A stretch of DNA of 64,000 bases from an uncultured Gammaproteobacteria bacterium (GCA_947259075.1 CAMYKQ010000029.1:62001-126000); one strand, 5' to 3'. Positions 16,719-27,740 are shown, counted from the first letter of the stretch. Made by a program: numbers and translations. Notes: generated by a model from the sequence alone, not told the origin.

Positions 16719-18158
16719 ATGGCCAATCAATCCATCGACGCCCTGGTCAAGCGGGAATACAGCGCCGGGTTCATCACTGACATCGAGTCCGACAGCCTGC
16801 CGCCGGGTTTGAATGAAGACATTATCCGCGCGCTGTCGGCGATCAAGAACGAGCCGGAATTCCTGCTGGAATGGCGGCTCAATGCCTTCCGCCACTGGCA
16901 GACCATGCAAGAACCCGCGTGGGCGCATGTGCATTATCCGCCGGTGGATTTTCAGGCCCTGAGTTATTATTCCGCGCCCAAAAAGAAAGACGGCCCCAAG
17001 AGCCTCGACGAGGTCGACCCGCAATTGCTGGAGACCTACGAGAAACTCGGCATTCCGCTGCACGAGCGCGCGCGCCTGGCCGGCGTGGCGGTGGACGCGG
17101 TGTTCGACAGTGTCTCGGTGGCGACCACCTTCAAGGGCAAATTGGCGGAGAAGGGCGTGATTTTCTGCTCCTTCTCCGAGGCGGTGCGCGAGTACCCCGA
17201 GTTGATTAAGCAATACCTCGGCACCGTGGTGCCTACGGGAGATAACTTCTACGCCGCGCTCAACTCGGCGGTCTTCAGTGACGGGTCCTTCGTCTATATA
17301 CCTAAGGGTGTGCGCTGCCCCATGGAGCTGTCGACCTATTTCCGCATCAATGCCGCCAACACCGGCCAGTTCGAACGTACACTCATAATCGCCGACGAGG
17401 GCTCGCATGTGAGTTATCTCGAGGGCTGTACCGCGCCCATGCGCGACGAGAATCAATTGCACGCGGCGGTGGTGGAGCTGGTGGCGCTGAAAGACGCGCA
17501 GATCAAATATTCCACGGTGCAGAACTGGTATCCCGGCGACGCCGAAGGCCGTGGCGGTATTTACAATTTCGTCACCAAGCGCGGCCATTGCCGCGGCGCC
17601 AACTCAAAAATTTCCTGGACCCAGGTCGAGACCGGCTCGGCCATCACCTGGAAATACCCGAGCTGCATTTTGGAAGGCGATAACTCGGTGGGTGAGTTTT
17701 ATTCCGTGGCGCTGACCAATAATTATCAGCAGGCCGACACTGGCACCAAGATGATCCACATCGGCAAGAACACCAGCAGCACAATTATCTCCAAAGGCAT
17801 CTCCGCCGGCCGAGGCCAAAATGCCTATCGCGGCTTGGTAAAAATTCTCAAGAGCGCCGAAGGCGCGCGTAATTACACCCAGTGCGATTCCTTGCTGCTG
17901 GGCGACAAGTGCGGCGCCCACACCTTCCCTTATATAGAAGTGAAGAATTCCAGCGCCAAGGTGGAGCACGAGGCTACCACCTCGAAGATCAGCGAAGACC
18001 AGTTGTTCTACTGCAAGCAGCGCGGGCTGTCGGCGGAAGACGCGGTGTCGATGATCGTCAATGGCTTCTGTAAAGAAGTCATCAAAGAGCTGCCCATGGA
18101 ATTCGCGGTGGAGGCCCAGAATCTCCTCGGCGTCAGCCTCGAAGGCAGCGTCGGTTAA
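16719..18158 (+). CDS. sufB: Fe-S scaffold subunit SufB
   Basis: Scaffold component of the SufBCD complex on which Fe-S clusters are built. At 479 residues it has the normal length. Family hallmarks are [48 protein letters not shown], and the C-terminal [21 protein letters not shown]. Start ATG has ggag upstream. It acts with SufC (ATPase) and SufD, encoded next. Confidence 0.98.
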   Translation: MANQSIDALVKREYSAGFITDIESDSLPPGLNEDIIRALSAIKNEPEFLLEWRLNAFRHWQTMQEPAWAHVHYPPVDFQALSYYSAPKKKDGPKSLDEVDPQLLETYEKLGIPLHERARLAGVAVDAVFDSVSVATTFKGKLAEKGVIFCSFSEAVREYPELIKQYLGTVVPTGDNFYAALNSAVFSDGSFVYIPKGVRCPMELSTYFRINAANTGQFERTLIIADEGSHVSYLEGCTAPMRDENQLHAAVVELVALKDAQIKYSTVQNWYPGDAEGRGGIYNFVTKRGHCRGANSKISWTQVETGSAITWKYPSCILEGDNSVGEFYSVALTNNYQQADTGTKMIHIGKNTSSTIISKGISAGRGQNAYRGLVKILKSAEGARNYTQCDSLLLGDKCGAHTFPYIEVKNSSAKVEHEATTSKISEDQLFYCKQRGLSAEDAVSMIVNGFCKEVIKELPMEFAVEAQNLLGVSLEGSVG

Positions 18159-18195
18159 TTTTTTTATATTCGTCACGTAGTGAGAAGAATTTGTC

Positions 18196-18951
18196 ATGCT
18201 GAGTATCAAAAATTTGCGCGTCAACGTCGATGGCAAGCCCATCCTCAAGGGCATCAATCTCGAGATCGAGGCCGGTGAGGTTCACGCCATCATGGGGCCG
18301 AATGGTTCCGGAAAATCCACGCTCGCCAATGTGCTGGCGGGCCGCGAGGCCTACGAAGTCACCGACGGTGAAGTGATTTTTCAGGGCAAGAATTTATTGG
18401 AACTGGCGCCGGAAGAACGCGCGCGCGCGGGCGTGTTCCTCGCCTTTCAATACCCGGTGGAGATTCCCGGCGTGAGTAATGTCTATCTGCTCAAGGCGGC
18501 GGTGAATGCCACGCGCAAACATCGCGGCCAGCCGGAACTGGATGCCATGGATTTTCTCACCCTGGTGCGCGAGAAGATGAAATTAGTGCAGATGGACGAG
18601 CAGTTTCTCTATCGCGCCGTCAACGAGGGCTTCTCCGGCGGCGAGAAGAAGCGCAATGAAATTCTGCAAATGGCCTTGCTCGAACCGGCCTTGGGCATAC
18701 TCGATGAAACCGATTCCGGCCTGGACATCGACGCCTTGAAAATCGTCTCCGAGGGCGTCAACGCGCTGCGCGGCAAAGACCGCGCCTTCGTGCTGGTGAC
18801 GCACTACCAGCGTCTATTGAATTACGTCGTGCCCGATTACGTCCATGTCTTGGCCTACGGTCAAATCGTCAAATCCGGCGACCGCGGTCTGGCACTGGAG
18901 CTGGAGCAAAAGGGCTACGGCTGGATCGAAACTCAAGCGGGCGCCGCTTGA
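18196..18951 (+). CDS. sufC: Fe-S assembly ATPase SufC
   Basis: Soluble ABC-type ATPase of SufBCD, 251 residues. Walker A is GPNGSGKST (residues 34-42), the signature is [10 protein letters not shown], and Walker B is [12 protein letters not shown], ending in the SufC-specific His-loop region [11 protein letters not shown]. It lies 37 nt after sufB. Confidence 0.98.
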   Translation: MLSIKNLRVNVDGKPILKGINLEIEAGEVHAIMGPNGSGKSTLANVLAGREAYEVTDGEVIFQGKNLLELAPEERARAGVFLAFQYPVEIPGVSNVYLLKAAVNATRKHRGQPELDAMDFLTLVREKMKLVQMDEQFLYRAVNEGFSGGEKKRNEILQMALLEPALGILDETDSGLDIDALKIVSEGVNALRGKDRAFVLVTHYQRLLNYVVPDYVHVLAYGQIVKSGDRGLALELEQKGYGWIETQAGAA

Positions 18952-18976
18952 GCGCAATATCACAGGTCTGTTTCGA

Positions 18977-20320
18977 ATGAATGCTGTTATCCAAACCGAT
19001 CAACATTACCTTGCCGAGTTCGAGTGCGTCGAGTCTGGTTTAGCGGGCGCCGCCTTGCCTTGGCTGCGTGAGCTGCGCCGTGATGCCATTACCACCTTCG
19101 CCGCGAGCGGGTTTCCCACGCAGCGCGATGAAGATTGGAAATACACCCGCACCAATGCTATCGAGAAGCGCGCCTTCGTGACCGCGCCCGTGACCGGCGC
19201 GCCCGTGGACGCACAGCGTTTGCAGCAAGCCTTGCATACGGAATTCGCGGTCCATCGCTTGGTCTTCATCGACGGCCGTTATCGCGCGGAGTGGTCGCGG
19301 CTCGACGCGCTGCCCGCGGGCGTGCGTGTGCTCAGTCTGGCCGAGGCCATGCGCGCTGATGCGCCGGGTCTGCGCGAGACATATGGCAAGGCGGTGAATA
19401 CCTCGCGCCATCGCTTTGCCGCGCTTAATACCGCCTTCGCTGAAGAGGGCGCGTTCATCGCCTTGGAGCAAGGCGTGGTGTTCGAGCAGCCCTTGCAAAT
19501 AGTCTTTGCCGCCACGGCCGCCCACGGCGGTCACGTGAGTCACCCGCGCATCGTGGTCTCCGCCGCGGCGGGCAGCCAAGCCACGCTTATCGAACGCTAC
19601 GTGGCTTTGGACGAGGCGGTGTATTTCACCAATGCCATCACCGGCGTGGTGCTGGGTAAGAACGCCAGTGTCGAACATTGCCGCTTGCAAGAAGAGAGTG
19701 CCAAGGCCTTCCATATTTCCGGTGTGCATGTAACGCAGGACAAGGACAGCCGCTACACCTCGCACGCCATTTCCTTGGGCGGGCTGTTGGCGCGCAATGA
19801 TATCGACGTGCAGCTGGCCGCGCCCGGCGTGGAGTGTACCTTGAATGGTTTATACATGGCCGCTGGCCGCCAGCATATGGACACCCACACCCGCGTCGAT
19901 CATCTGCAGCCGCACGGCGCCAGCCATGAATTTTATAAAGGCGTGCTCGATGGTCACGCCCGCGGCGTCTTCAACGGTAAGGTGGTGGTGCACCCCGACG
20001 CGCAGAAGACCGACGCGCGCCAGAGTAATCAGAATCTATTGTTGTCGGACGATGCCGAGGCGGATACCAAGCCCGAATTGGAAATCTACGCCGACGATGT
20101 CAAGTGCGCCCATGGCGCCACCGTTGGTCAGCTCGACGCCGACTCGGTGTTCTATCTGCGCTCACGCGGCATGGACGAGCGCGCCGCGCGCAGCCTACTC
20201 ACCTATGCCTTCGCCAGCGACATCATCGCGCGGGTGCAGGTGCCGGCGATACGCGCCTATTTGCAAGAAGCGGTGATCGCGCGTCTGCCTGACGGCCCGC
20301 AGCTAAAGGAGTTTGTATGA
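18977..20320 (+). CDS. sufD: Fe-S assembly protein SufD
   Basis: SufB paralogue of the SufBCD complex, about 447 residues. Visible marks are [15 protein letters not shown] near the N terminus, the beta-helix core [25 protein letters not shown], the block [28 protein letters not shown], and ADVKC-type [22 protein letters not shown]. The frame is open far upstream inside sufC, but ATG 18977 gives the family-like start [15 protein letters not shown]. Its last 4 bases overlap the sufS start. Confidence 0.97.
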   Translation: MNAVIQTDQHYLAEFECVESGLAGAALPWLRELRRDAITTFAASGFPTQRDEDWKYTRTNAIEKRAFVTAPVTGAPVDAQRLQQALHTEFAVHRLVFIDGRYRAEWSRLDALPAGVRVLSLAEAMRADAPGLRETYGKAVNTSRHRFAALNTAFAEEGAFIALEQGVVFEQPLQIVFAATAAHGGHVSHPRIVVSAAAGSQATLIERYVALDEAVYFTNAITGVVLGKNASVEHCRLQEESAKAFHISGVHVTQDKDSRYTSHAISLGGLLARNDIDVQLAAPGVECTLNGLYMAAGRQHMDTHTRVDHLQPHGASHEFYKGVLDGHARGVFNGKVVVHPDAQKTDARQSNQNLLLSDDAEADTKPELEIYADDVKCAHGATVGQLDADSVFYLRSRGMDERAARSLLTYAFASDIIARVQVPAIRAYLQEAVIARLPDGPQLKEFV

Positions 20321-21576
20321 GCGGCGCGCGGGAGCAGATTAAAACGAAGGCGCACGCCGCCTTGGACGTGGCGCGCATTCGCGCCGAGTTTCCGATTTTA
20401 GATCAACAGGTGCACGGCAAACCGCTGGTATATCTCGACAACGCCGCGACCACGCAAAAGCCGCGGGCGGTGATCGACGCCATCTCGCATTACTACCAGG
20501 CTGACAACGCCAATATTCATCGCGGCGTACACACGCTGAGTCAGCGCGCGACGGATGAGTATGAGGGCGCGCGCGAAAAGGTGCGCGGCTTTATCAATGC
20601 CGCCGATAGCCGCGAGATCATTTTTACCCGCGGCACCACCGAGGCCATCAATCTGCTGGCGCAGAGTTACGGCCGCCCCCGCTTCAAGCCCGGCGACGAG
20701 ATACTCATCACCGCGATGGAGCATCACTCCAATATCGTGCCCTGGCAGATGTTGTGCGAGCAGACCGGCGCGGTGTTGAAAGTCGCGCCCATCGATGAGG
20801 CGGGTGAACTCATTCTCGACGAATTTCACCAGCTGCTCTCGCCGCGCACCAAGCTGGTGGCGGTGGTGCATATCTCCAATGCGCTGGGCACCATTAATCC
20901 GGTGAAGAAAATCATCGATGCCGCCCATGCCGTGGGCGCGGTGGTTTTGTTGGACGGTGCCCAGGCCGTCGCTCACACCCCGGTGGACGTGCAGGCCTTG
21001 GATTGCGATTTTTACGCCTTTTCCGCGCACAAGCTCTACGGCCCGACCGGCGTGGGCGTGTTGTACGGCAAGCGCGAATGGCTGGAGGCCATGCCGCCCT
21101 ATCAAGGCGGCGGCGATATGATCCGCATGGTCACCTTCGAAAAAACCGAATACAACAGCCTGCCGTATAAATTCGAGGCGGGCACGCCGCACATCGCCGG
21201 CGGCATTGCGCTCGGCGCGGCCATCGATTACGTGAGTGCCATCGGCTTGGAGGCGATCGCCGCGCATGAGGATGATTTATTACGTTATGCCACCGAGCGC
21301 GCAACGCGGCTGCCGGGTTTGCGTTTGATCGGCACCGCGCGTGAGAAGGCCGGTATTCTTTCCTTCGTGCTTGGGCGCATACACCCGCACGACATCGGCA
21401 CCATCCTCGATCACGAAGGCGTGGCGATACGCGCCGGCCACCACTGCGCCATGCCGGTGATGGATTTCTTCGCCGTGCCCGCCACCGCGCGCGCCTCCTT
21501 CGCCGTGTACAACACGCGCGAAGACGTCGATCGCCTGATCGCGGCGATTCACAAAGTGAACGAGGTGTTCGGCTGA
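20317..21576 (+). CDS. sufS: Cysteine desulfurase SufS
   Basis: PLP enzyme that removes sulfur from cysteine and passes it as persulfide to the scaffold. Residues: N terminus [23 protein letters not shown] lysine in [12 protein letters not shown] (Lys239), catalytic Cys in [13 protein letters not shown] (Cys377). It has 419 residues, with a short N-terminal extension compared with E. coli SufS. The ATGA overlap with sufD indicates coupled translation. No sufE is present; SufU is the likely sulfur acceptor. Confidence 0.98.
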   Translation: MSGAREQIKTKAHAALDVARIRAEFPILDQQVHGKPLVYLDNAATTQKPRAVIDAISHYYQADNANIHRGVHTLSQRATDEYEGAREKVRGFINAADSREIIFTRGTTEAINLLAQSYGRPRFKPGDEILITAMEHHSNIVPWQMLCEQTGAVLKVAPIDEAGELILDEFHQLLSPRTKLVAVVHISNALGTINPVKKIIDAAHAVGAVVLLDGAQAVAHTPVDVQALDCDFYAFSAHKLYGPTGVGVLYGKREWLEAMPPYQGGGDMIRMVTFEKTEYNSLPYKFEAGTPHIAGGIALGAAIDYVSAIGLEAIAAHEDDLLRYATERATRLPGLRLIGTAREKAGILSFVLGRIHPHDIGTILDHEGVAIRAGHHCAMPVMDFFAVPATARASFAVYNTREDVDRLIAAIHKVNEVFG

Positions 21577-22025
21577 TGTCGGATTTGCGCGATCTCTATC
21601 AAGAGGTGATCTTCGATCACAACCGCCACCCTCGCAACTTCGGCAAGCTGGAAGAGGCCAACCGTTTCGCGGCGGGGCACAACCCTTTGTGCGGCGATCG
21701 CTTGAATTTATATCTGAAAGTGGAAGATGGTGTAATCGTCGATGCCCGCTTCGAAGGCGTGGGCTGCGCCATCTCCACCGCCTCCGCCTCGCTGATGACC
21801 GAGCGGCTCAAGGGGATGAGGGTGGACGAGGCCGAGGTCTTGTACGGACGTTTTCATGAGTTGCTGACGGGCTCGGCCGCGGCGGACGATACCGCGTCAC
21901 TGGGGAAGCTCAATGTCCTGCTGGGGGTAAAAGAGTATCCGGCCCGGGTTAAATGCGCCACTCTGGCCTGGCACACTTTGCACGCGGCCTTGGGCGATCA
22001 AGAAAAAACCGTGACGACGGAGTGA
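21576..22025 (+). CDS. sufU: SUF system NifU/IscU-like scaffold or sulfur acceptor SufU
   Basis: IscU-fold protein of 149 residues. It has the three conserved cysteines, Cys39 (NPLCGD), Cys64 (GVGCAIS) and Cys127 (VKCATLAW), and the short insertion between Cys64 and Cys127 that marks SufU-type proteins. SufU accepts sulfur from SufS in systems lacking SufE. The start overlaps the sufS stop (TGATG). Confidence 0.95.
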   Translation: MSDLRDLYQEVIFDHNRHPRNFGKLEEANRFAAGHNPLCGDRLNLYLKVEDGVIVDARFEGVGCAISTASASLMTERLKGMRVDEAEVLYGRFHELLTGSAAADDTASLGKLNVLLGVKEYPARVKCATLAWHTLHAALGDQEKTVTTE

Positions 22026-22027
22026 GT

Positions 22028-22579
22028 ATGCGCAGTAATGAAATCGTGTCCTTGCAGCGTGACTGCGATGCGGTGTTGATCCCGGCGGGGACGAAGGTGA
22101 CTTTGCCCGCGGGACAGCAAGTCACGATCACTCAGGCCTTGGGCGGCAGCTACACCTGTTATGTCGAAGGCAGTCTGGTGCGCATCGACAGCGTGGACGC
22201 CGATGCGCTCGGCAAATCCCGGCAAACTGAATCCACCGATTCCGCGGCGCTGACTGGCGACGGCTCGGTGGATGAAAAACAGGTGTGGGAACAACTCGCG
22301 ACTTGTTATGACCCCGAGATCCCCATCAACATCGTCGAGCTGGGTTTGATTTACGAATGTAATATCGTGCCCATTGAGACGGGTGGTAACCGCGTGGATA
22401 TCAAAATGACGCTGACCGCGCCGGGTTGCGGCATGGGCGCGATTCTGCAGGCCGACGTCGCCAATAAAGTGAAAACCGTGCCCAATGTCACCGACGTGAA
22501 CGTGGAGCTGGTGTTCGAGCCGCAGTGGGATCAGAGCCGGATGACGGAAGCGGCGCGTTTACAGGCCGGGCTTTTTTAA
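22028..22579 (+). CDS. sufT: Fe-S assembly protein SufT (DUF59/MIP18 domain, long form)
   Basis: About 183 residues from ATG 22028, which is 3 nt after the sufU stop; an upstream in-frame start lies inside sufU and is unlikely. The N-terminal part (VLIPAGTKVTLPAGQQVTI, then YTCYVEGSLVRID) is the extra beta domain of the long SufT form. The C-terminal MIP18/DUF59 domain carries ATCYDPEIPINIVELGLIY and TAPGCGMGAILQADV, with the conserved Cys. SufT proteins help mature Fe-S enzymes under high demand. Confidence 0.95.
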   Translation: MRSNEIVSLQRDCDAVLIPAGTKVTLPAGQQVTITQALGGSYTCYVEGSLVRIDSVDADALGKSRQTESTDSAALTGDGSVDEKQVWEQLATCYDPEIPINIVELGLIYECNIVPIETGGNRVDIKMTLTAPGCGMGAILQADVANKVKTVPNVTDVNVELVFEPQWDQSRMTEAARLQAGLF

Positions 22580-22593
22580 CTGGACGCATTAAG

Positions 22594-22914
22594 ATGTCGG
22601 ATTGGGTTACTATCGCCGCGCTCGCGGAGTTGACGCCGGGGACGCGGCGCATCGTCGATGTGGATGATGTGCAGATCGCCGTGTTTAATTTGAATGGTGA
22701 GTTTTACGCGATCGAGGATGTGTGTACCCACGATTACGCGCCCTTGGATGATGCCAAACTAGAGGGCGATGAAGTCGTCTGTCCCCGCCACGGCGCGCGT
22801 TTCTGCATCAAGACCGGTGCCGTTACCGCGCCGCCCGCTTATGAACCCGTCACCACCTTTCCAGTGCGTATCCATGAAGGGCGGGTGCAAGTGCGGGATC
22901 CGCGCTGGGATTAA
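22594..22914 (+). CDS. Rieske-type [2Fe-2S] ferredoxin (NirD-like), last gene of suf operon
   Basis: A 106-residue single-domain Rieske protein. Cluster ligands are in VCTHDYAPL and VVCPRHGARF (C-x-H, 17 residues, C-x-x-H). No membrane anchor is seen, so it is cytosolic. It lies 14 nt after sufT and is commonly the last gene of sufR-B-C-D-S-U-T operons. It may act as an electron donor for cluster assembly or a client enzyme; this is inferred from context. Confidence 0.93.
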   Translation: MSDWVTIAALAELTPGTRRIVDVDDVQIAVFNLNGEFYAIEDVCTHDYAPLDDAKLEGDEVVCPRHGARFCIKTGAVTAPPAYEPVTTFPVRIHEGRVQVRDPRWD

Positions 22915-23011
22915 TACGTTCAGTCCAACTGCCATTACGCCATGTTCCACGCCGCGTCTTAATTTCGCCGGATTGAATCATGCGAGGTTGGCGCTGCGTT
23001 GCCGCCACGCT

Positions 23012-23407
23012 TCAATCCCCCGTGTGTTTGCTCCACAGTTCACCCACTTCGGCCGATAGCTTCATGGGGTCGAAGGGTTTGGCGATTACCCCGATGGCGC
23101 CCAGCGCTTTGTATTGCGCCACTTCGTGCGGTTGCACCTTGGCGGTCATGAAAATCACCGGGGTTTGAATAAAATCTGGCATGCCGCGCAGTGCTTGCAA
23201 GGTGGTGGGGCCGTCCATTTTCGGCATCATCACGTCGAGTAAAATCAGATCGGGCTGAAAACCGGCGGCCTTGCCCAATGCTTCCTCGCCGGAACTGGCG
23301 ATGTCGATGGTGTAACCGCCGACCGCCTCCAAGGCTAAACGCGCTACGGCCTGGATGTCAGGTTCGTCTTCTACATAAAGAATTTTTTTCAGAGTGGTTT
23401 TGCTCAT
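23012..23407 (-). CDS. Single-domain response regulator
   Basis: CheY-like receiver of about 131 residues. Acidic pair EDE is at 13-15, the phosphoacceptor Asp is in [13 protein letters not shown], the Thr is in PVIFMTAK, and the Lys is in VIAKPFDP. It has no output domain. ATG 23407 has ggaggcctt upstream; the in-frame start at 23449 would overlap the preceding gene. It lies 13 nt downstream of the hybrid kinase on the same strand and is its probable partner. Confidence 0.95.
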   Translation of the reverse strand: MSKTTLKKILYVEDEPDIQAVARLALEAVGGYTIDIASSGEEALGKAAGFQPDLILLDVMMPKMDGPTTLQALRGMPDFIQTPVIFMTAKVQPHEVAQYKALGAIGVIAKPFDPMKLSAEVGELWSKHTGD

Positions 23408-23420
23408 AAGGCCTCCATGT

Positions 23421-26400
23421 TTATTGCTGGCGTGATTTATGGCCGCCACGGTTTGAGACGAGGGATTGAATCGTATTCAGGAGTTCGCTATTTGATGTGC
23501 GCGACTTGATTAGGGTTGACGCTACGGTACCGGCCGTGTCGCGATCCACATCGCTGGCCGAGAAAATAATGATGCGTGTAGAGGGCGTTTCGCGATGGAG
23601 CGTGGGAAGCAGCTCCATGCCAGAGCCATCGGGTAACTGCATGTCCAGTATGGCCAGGTCGAAGGTGTGTTCCGCGAGCAGTTGCTCCGCCTGTTTCAGG
23701 CTGCCAGCGGCGAATACCTTGGCGGTGCCGGCGAGAATGGTCATGACAATATTTTGTAAGTCGACGTCGTCTTCTACGTGAAGGATGTTGGGTTTATGTG
23801 GCGCGTGATTCTCATGCGCCATTTTCACGGCATGGATAAGCCGGTTTTGATCGATGGGTTTATTGAGCCAATCGATCACGCCTACTGCGCCACCATTGAG
23901 TGATTTTTCACCGGCATCGGCCTTGGCGGAGACCACGATGATGGGTAAATCGCGGGTTGCATCGTTCGCGCGCAGCTCCCGGATCAGGGAGATGCCATCT
24001 TGTCCCGGCAGCATGAGATCAAGTGTCATGGCTTCAAAATTTTGTTCGGCGAGGAGTTGCTTGGCGCGCTCCGCGGTGTAGGCAATCACGGCCGTGAAGC
24101 CCGCTTGTTCGAGAATGAGGTGGAGCAGGGTGGCAACGTCGGGCTCGTCCTCGCAGATTAGAATGCGCGGCCGTCCGGCCGTTTCGAGGTCGGCGTTATC
24201 CCGGGCGGGCGGCTTGTCTCCATCGCGCGGCCGGGCTGGTAAATAAAAGAAAAAGCGGCTGCCCTCTCCCGGAGTGCTGTCGAAACCGATTTCGCCATTC
24301 ATGCTTTCGACTATAGCTTTACTGATGCTTAAACCCAATCCCGTGCCGCTCTTTTGCCGGGTGTCGGAGCTGTCGGCTTGCGCGAATTTTTGAAAGATGC
24401 GATCGCGAAATTCTTCGGGGATGCCGCTGCCGTGATCTTGCACCGTGACCCGCGCCCCTTGTTTTACATGTTCGAGCGTGACCTCCACCGTGCCGCCCGG
24501 CGGTGAATATTTCACCGCATTGGATATGAGGTTGGTGACAACTTGGGCGAGGCGGTCGCTGTCCACCCGCACCCAGTAGTCGTGCCCGGAGTGATGGAGT
24601 TCGATGCGCGCGCCATATTGCGCGGCATAAGATTCGTTGGCCTTAACGGCTTGCTCCAATAATGGCACCAAGGCGTGATTCTCCAACTTGAAGCGCATCT
24701 TTCCCGACTCGATTTTTTCAATATCGAGGATATCGTTGATGAGGCGCACGAGGCGGTCGCTGTTATTGCAAGCGATATCGACCAAGGTCTTGGTCTGTTC
24801 CGAGAGTTGGCCGCCGATGCCGGCGGCGATCAACCCGAGGGAGCCGCGTATGGAGGTGAGCGGGGTGCGCAATTCATGGCTGACGGTGGAGATGAATTCA
24901 TTTTTCATGCGATCTATTTTTTTGCGTTCGGTGATATCACGGCCCACGCCGAGGAAGCCGGTGATATGGCCGTGGTCATCCCACAGGGCGGTGATGGACA
25001 GCATTACGGGAAAGCGTGAGCCGTCCTTGCGCACATAGGTCCACTCCCGTTCATCGACGACGCCGAGCCGGGCCTTGGCCACGAACACCTCGAAGCCGGG
25101 CGCGATATCGCGGCCCAATTCTTTGGAGAGAGTCTGCGCGCGCTCGATGACTTCATCGAGATCGTGGATGATGGCGGGGGTTTCTTTCCCGGCGAGTTCG
25201 TCTTCCGAGTAACCCAGCCACTGTTCCGCCGTATGGTTGAAGGTGCGGATGATGCCGCCGGGGTTGGTGGAAATGATGCTGTAGTTGGCGCTGTCGAGGA
25301 TGGCGTTTTGCAAGCTGGTGGTTTCCAGCAGTTGCCGCGCCGCCCGTTGCCGTTCGCTGATGTCGCGCACCACGCCGGCGAATTTGAATTCACCGCCGAT
25401 GATCATTTCGCTGATGGTGAGATCGAGCGGGAAGGTGCTGCCGTCTTTGCGCCTCCCCTCCACTTCGCGGCCGATGCCGATAATTTTGGCTTTATGAGTG
25501 CGTTTATAGTTGTCGATGTAGCTATCGTGAGCGCTGTGGTAGGGTTCGGGCATCAGCATATTGACATTCTGCCCGAGGACTTCTTTAGTGCTGTAGTCAA
25601 AGATGCGTTCCGCGGCGCTGTTAAATGTTTCGATGATGCCCTGGTTATCAATGGTGATGATGCCATCCGCCACGGTGTCGAGGATGGTGCGCAAGTGAAT
25701 CTCTTTTCGCCGCAGGTTTTCTTCGGCATCCTGACGCCGGCGGTCATCACGCAAGGCGCGTATCAAATTGGCGCAAGTGTTCAGTAAGGGGGAGATCTGA
25801 TTGAATAGCGTGTGTTGGTAACCGCCAGGCCGGTTAGCCACCCAGGCCATGCCGATCAGCTCTTGGCCGAAATGGAGTGGAATGCCAAGTGAGGCGGCGA
25901 GCGGAGGGAGGTTGGCCGCGGGCGCGCGCTCCGCCGCATTGTTGATCGTGGCCTGGCCAGTGGTTGCCAGAAGCCGCATTACGTCATCGAGCTGATATGC
26001 CCGCAGTGCCATGGTGGCGCTGTCTTCGTTGAGTGTGGGGTGGTTCTTAGTTAGCAGGGCCTTGCTAAGGGCGCGGATTTTGAGGCGCGGCGCGCTAGTT
26101 TCTTCGTGGTCAATCTCTCCGATGAGGCCATATTCGCTGCTGGTAAAGCGCAATAGTGTTTGCAGTGCGTTTTCAAAGAGGGTGTCTGGTTTGGCTGAGG
26201 TAATATATTGTGATTGCAGCGCCCGCGCCGCTTCGACGATTTGTGTGTTATATGCCAGGGCGAACTCCACCTGTTTGCGATCGGTGATATCGCGTCCCAC
26301 GATGTGGATGATTTCCTGCTCTGGGTGGGCGCTGGCGCTCCATAGCAGCCAGTGCGTCGCGCCATCCTCGCCGATGAGGCGGTTTTCGAAAGACGAGGCG

Positions 26401-26651
26401 CCCTGGCCGTGAATGAGGTTTTGTAATTCGTTTTGAGTGACCGTGCGGTCATCGGGGTGGACAAAATCCAGCAGCGGGCGCGACATCAGGTTTCCCTGTG
26501 AATATCCCAGGTTTTTCTCCCAAGCGGGATTGAGGCGTTCAATATGGCCATCGAAGCCGACTACGCCGAGGTAATCCGAAGACAGAGTGAAAAAGGCTTC
26601 CCATTGCTGGTTGCTGAGTGGGTGGCCGTCAGGGTGTGGGGGTGCTTGCAT
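23421..26651 (-). CDS. Hybrid sensor histidine kinase with PAS/GAF sensors and two receivers
   Basis: About 1076 residues. Order: PAS (about 18-130), a GAF-like region (145-310), a FixL-like PAS (325-440), a third PAS (450-575), HisKA with phosphorylated His592 in TVSHELRTPLTS, and HATPase (NLISNAVKYSPPGG, DHGSGIPEE, GTGLGLSISKAI). Two receiver domains follow (ILICEDEPDVAT...LDLMLPGQDG; ILHVEDDVDLQN...LDMQLPDGSG). No membrane helix, so a cytosolic sensor. ATG 26651 is preferred (aagga 8 nt upstream) over GTG 26669. The end adjoins the response-regulator gene, giving a multistep phosphorelay. Signal unknown; a FixL-like PAS suggests redox or gas but haem binding is not shown. Confidence 0.95.
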   Translation of the reverse strand: MQAPPHPDGHPLSNQQWEAFFTLSSDYLGVVGFDGHIERLNPAWEKNLGYSQGNLMSRPLLDFVHPDDRTVTQNELQNLIHGQGASSFENRLIGEDGATHWLLWSASAHPEQEIIHIVGRDITDRKQVEFALAYNTQIVEAARALQSQYITSAKPDTLFENALQTLLRFTSSEYGLIGEIDHEETSAPRLKIRALSKALLTKNHPTLNEDSATMALRAYQLDDVMRLLATTGQATINNAAERAPAANLPPLAASLGIPLHFGQELIGMAWVANRPGGYQHTLFNQISPLLNTCANLIRALRDDRRRQDAEENLRRKEIHLRTILDTVADGIITIDNQGIIETFNSAAERIFDYSTKEVLGQNVNMLMPEPYHSAHDSYIDNYKRTHKAKIIGIGREVEGRRKDGSTFPLDLTISEMIIGGEFKFAGVVRDISERQRAARQLLETTSLQNAILDSANYSIISTNPGGIIRTFNHTAEQWLGYSEDELAGKETPAIIHDLDEVIERAQTLSKELGRDIAPGFEVFVAKARLGVVDEREWTYVRKDGSRFPVMLSITALWDDHGHITGFLGVGRDITERKKIDRMKNEFISTVSHELRTPLTSIRGSLGLIAAGIGGQLSEQTKTLVDIACNNSDRLVRLINDILDIEKIESGKMRFKLENHALVPLLEQAVKANESYAAQYGARIELHHSGHDYWVRVDSDRLAQVVTNLISNAVKYSPPGGTVEVTLEHVKQGARVTVQDHGSGIPEEFRDRIFQKFAQADSSDTRQKSGTGLGLSISKAIVESMNGEIGFDSTPGEGSRFFFYLPARPRDGDKPPARDNADLETAGRPRILICEDEPDVATLLHLILEQAGFTAVIAYTAERAKQLLAEQNFEAMTLDLMLPGQDGISLIRELRANDATRDLPIIVVSAKADAGEKSLNGGAVGVIDWLNKPIDQNRLIHAVKMAHENHAPHKPNILHVEDDVDLQNIVMTILAGTAKVFAAGSLKQAEQLLAEHTFDLAILDMQLPDGSGMELLPTLHRETPSTRIIIFSASDVDRDTAGTVASTLIKSRTSNSELLNTIQSLVSNRGGHKSRQQ

Positions 26652-27236
26652 GCGCCGTTCCTTAATCACCGGATAATGCCCATGATTATGAGCTTGCGTG
26701 GGTTTTTACCGTTGGGCGTATTGTGCGGCTATTGACTATTTTTTCCTAGGGGCGTTCGCAGCGCGGGGCCGGTCGCCCGCCGGGCTGTTTTGATTTCATT
26801 GGTGTCGCCGCGCTCTGATTGTGCGGCAGGGTGAATAGCCGGAAAAACGCCTAATTTCTGGATTTGCGGTGCGTGGCAAGACGTGGCCGATGAGGTTCGC
26901 GGGCAAGAAAGCAGCGGGCGTTACGCTGTTCGCGCGCCCCAGTCTATGCGCATGCCACACTGCCCCGCTTCACGGGGTCCAAGGCGCCGGTTTGGCGTGG
27001 GCCGATGGAGGCGACGGCGGCTGCGCTGAGGACGGAAAAATATTTTCGTGGAATACCTCGCTGTGCGGTCAGGCATATTATTTCCGTGTTGCAATCCTCC
27101 GTTGTTGTGTTCGCGGCGGATGGAGAATTTCCACAAATCTATCGAGCGTAATTTTAGAATCTGCGCTAATCTATAATTACGGAGATGGAGAGGAAGCGCG
27201 GCGTTTTTTGTGCCGGCGGAGACTAAGGATGTAGCG
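26652..27236. other. 585-bp divergent intergenic region, no supported gene
   Basis: It separates the minus-strand kinase from petABC. Short open frames on both strands have no family features. Only the -10-like TATAAT near 27172 stands out. A small RNA or regulatory region cannot be excluded. Confidence 0.5.
27172..27177 (+). promoter_or_regulatory. Possible -10 box for petABC
   Basis: A perfect TATAAT lies 59 nt before the petA ATG. No good -35 hexamer lies at the right distance, so the assignment is weak. Confidence 0.35.
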
Positions 27237-27740
27237 ATGGCGGAGAAAGATAGAGTCGATGAGACGCGCCGTGATTTTTTGCTGACCACCACGGGCGTGG
27301 TAGGCGCGGCGGGTGTCGCCGCCGCCTGTTGGCCGTTTATCAGCAGCATGAATCCCAGCTTGGCGGTGCAGGGTCAGGCCAATACCGAAGTGGACCTGAG
27401 CACCGTGGCGCCGGGCGTGATGACCACCGTCGCCTGGCGTGGCAAGCCGGTTTTCATCGTGCATCGCACCCCGGAGGAGATCGCCGCCATGGCGGCGACC
27501 GAGGGGGGGAAAGACCCCGCCACGGATCAGTCGCGGGTGCAGGAAGCGCAGTGGCTGGTGGTGATAGGCCTGTGTACGCATTTAGGTTGCGTGCCGAACA
27601 AGACGAAGGCCGGCTGGTTGTGTCCCTGTCATGGCAGCGTGTACGACAACAGCGGCCGCGTACTCCACGGCCCCGCGCCGCGTAATCTCGACGTGCCGCC
27701 CTATCATTTCGTGACCCAGGATAAAATCCTTATCGGATAG
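27237..27740 (+). CDS. petA: Ubiquinol-cytochrome c reductase Rieske iron-sulfur subunit
   Basis: Fe-S subunit of the bc1 complex, 167 residues. It has a Tat-type anchor (RRDFLLTTTGVVGAAGVAAA) and a UCR_Fe-S region. Cluster motifs are CTHLGC and CPCHGS, followed by GPAPRNLDVPPY. ATG 27237 has aagga 7 nt upstream; an in-frame start at 27210 is possible but lacks support. It leads petB by 13 nt. Confidence 0.97.
   Translation: MAEKDRVDETRRDFLLTTTGVVGAAGVAAACWPFISSMNPSLAVQGQANTEVDLSTVAPGVMTTVAWRGKPVFIVHRTPEEIAAMAATEGGKDPATDQSRVQEAQWLVVIGLCTHLGCVPNKTKAGWLCPCHGSVYDNSGRVLHGPAPRNLDVPPYHFVTQDKILIG

Noticed and set aside
26869-27234. 121-codon frame upstream of petA
   Set aside because: Composition unlike a real protein and no ribosome site; overlaps the likely petABC promoter.
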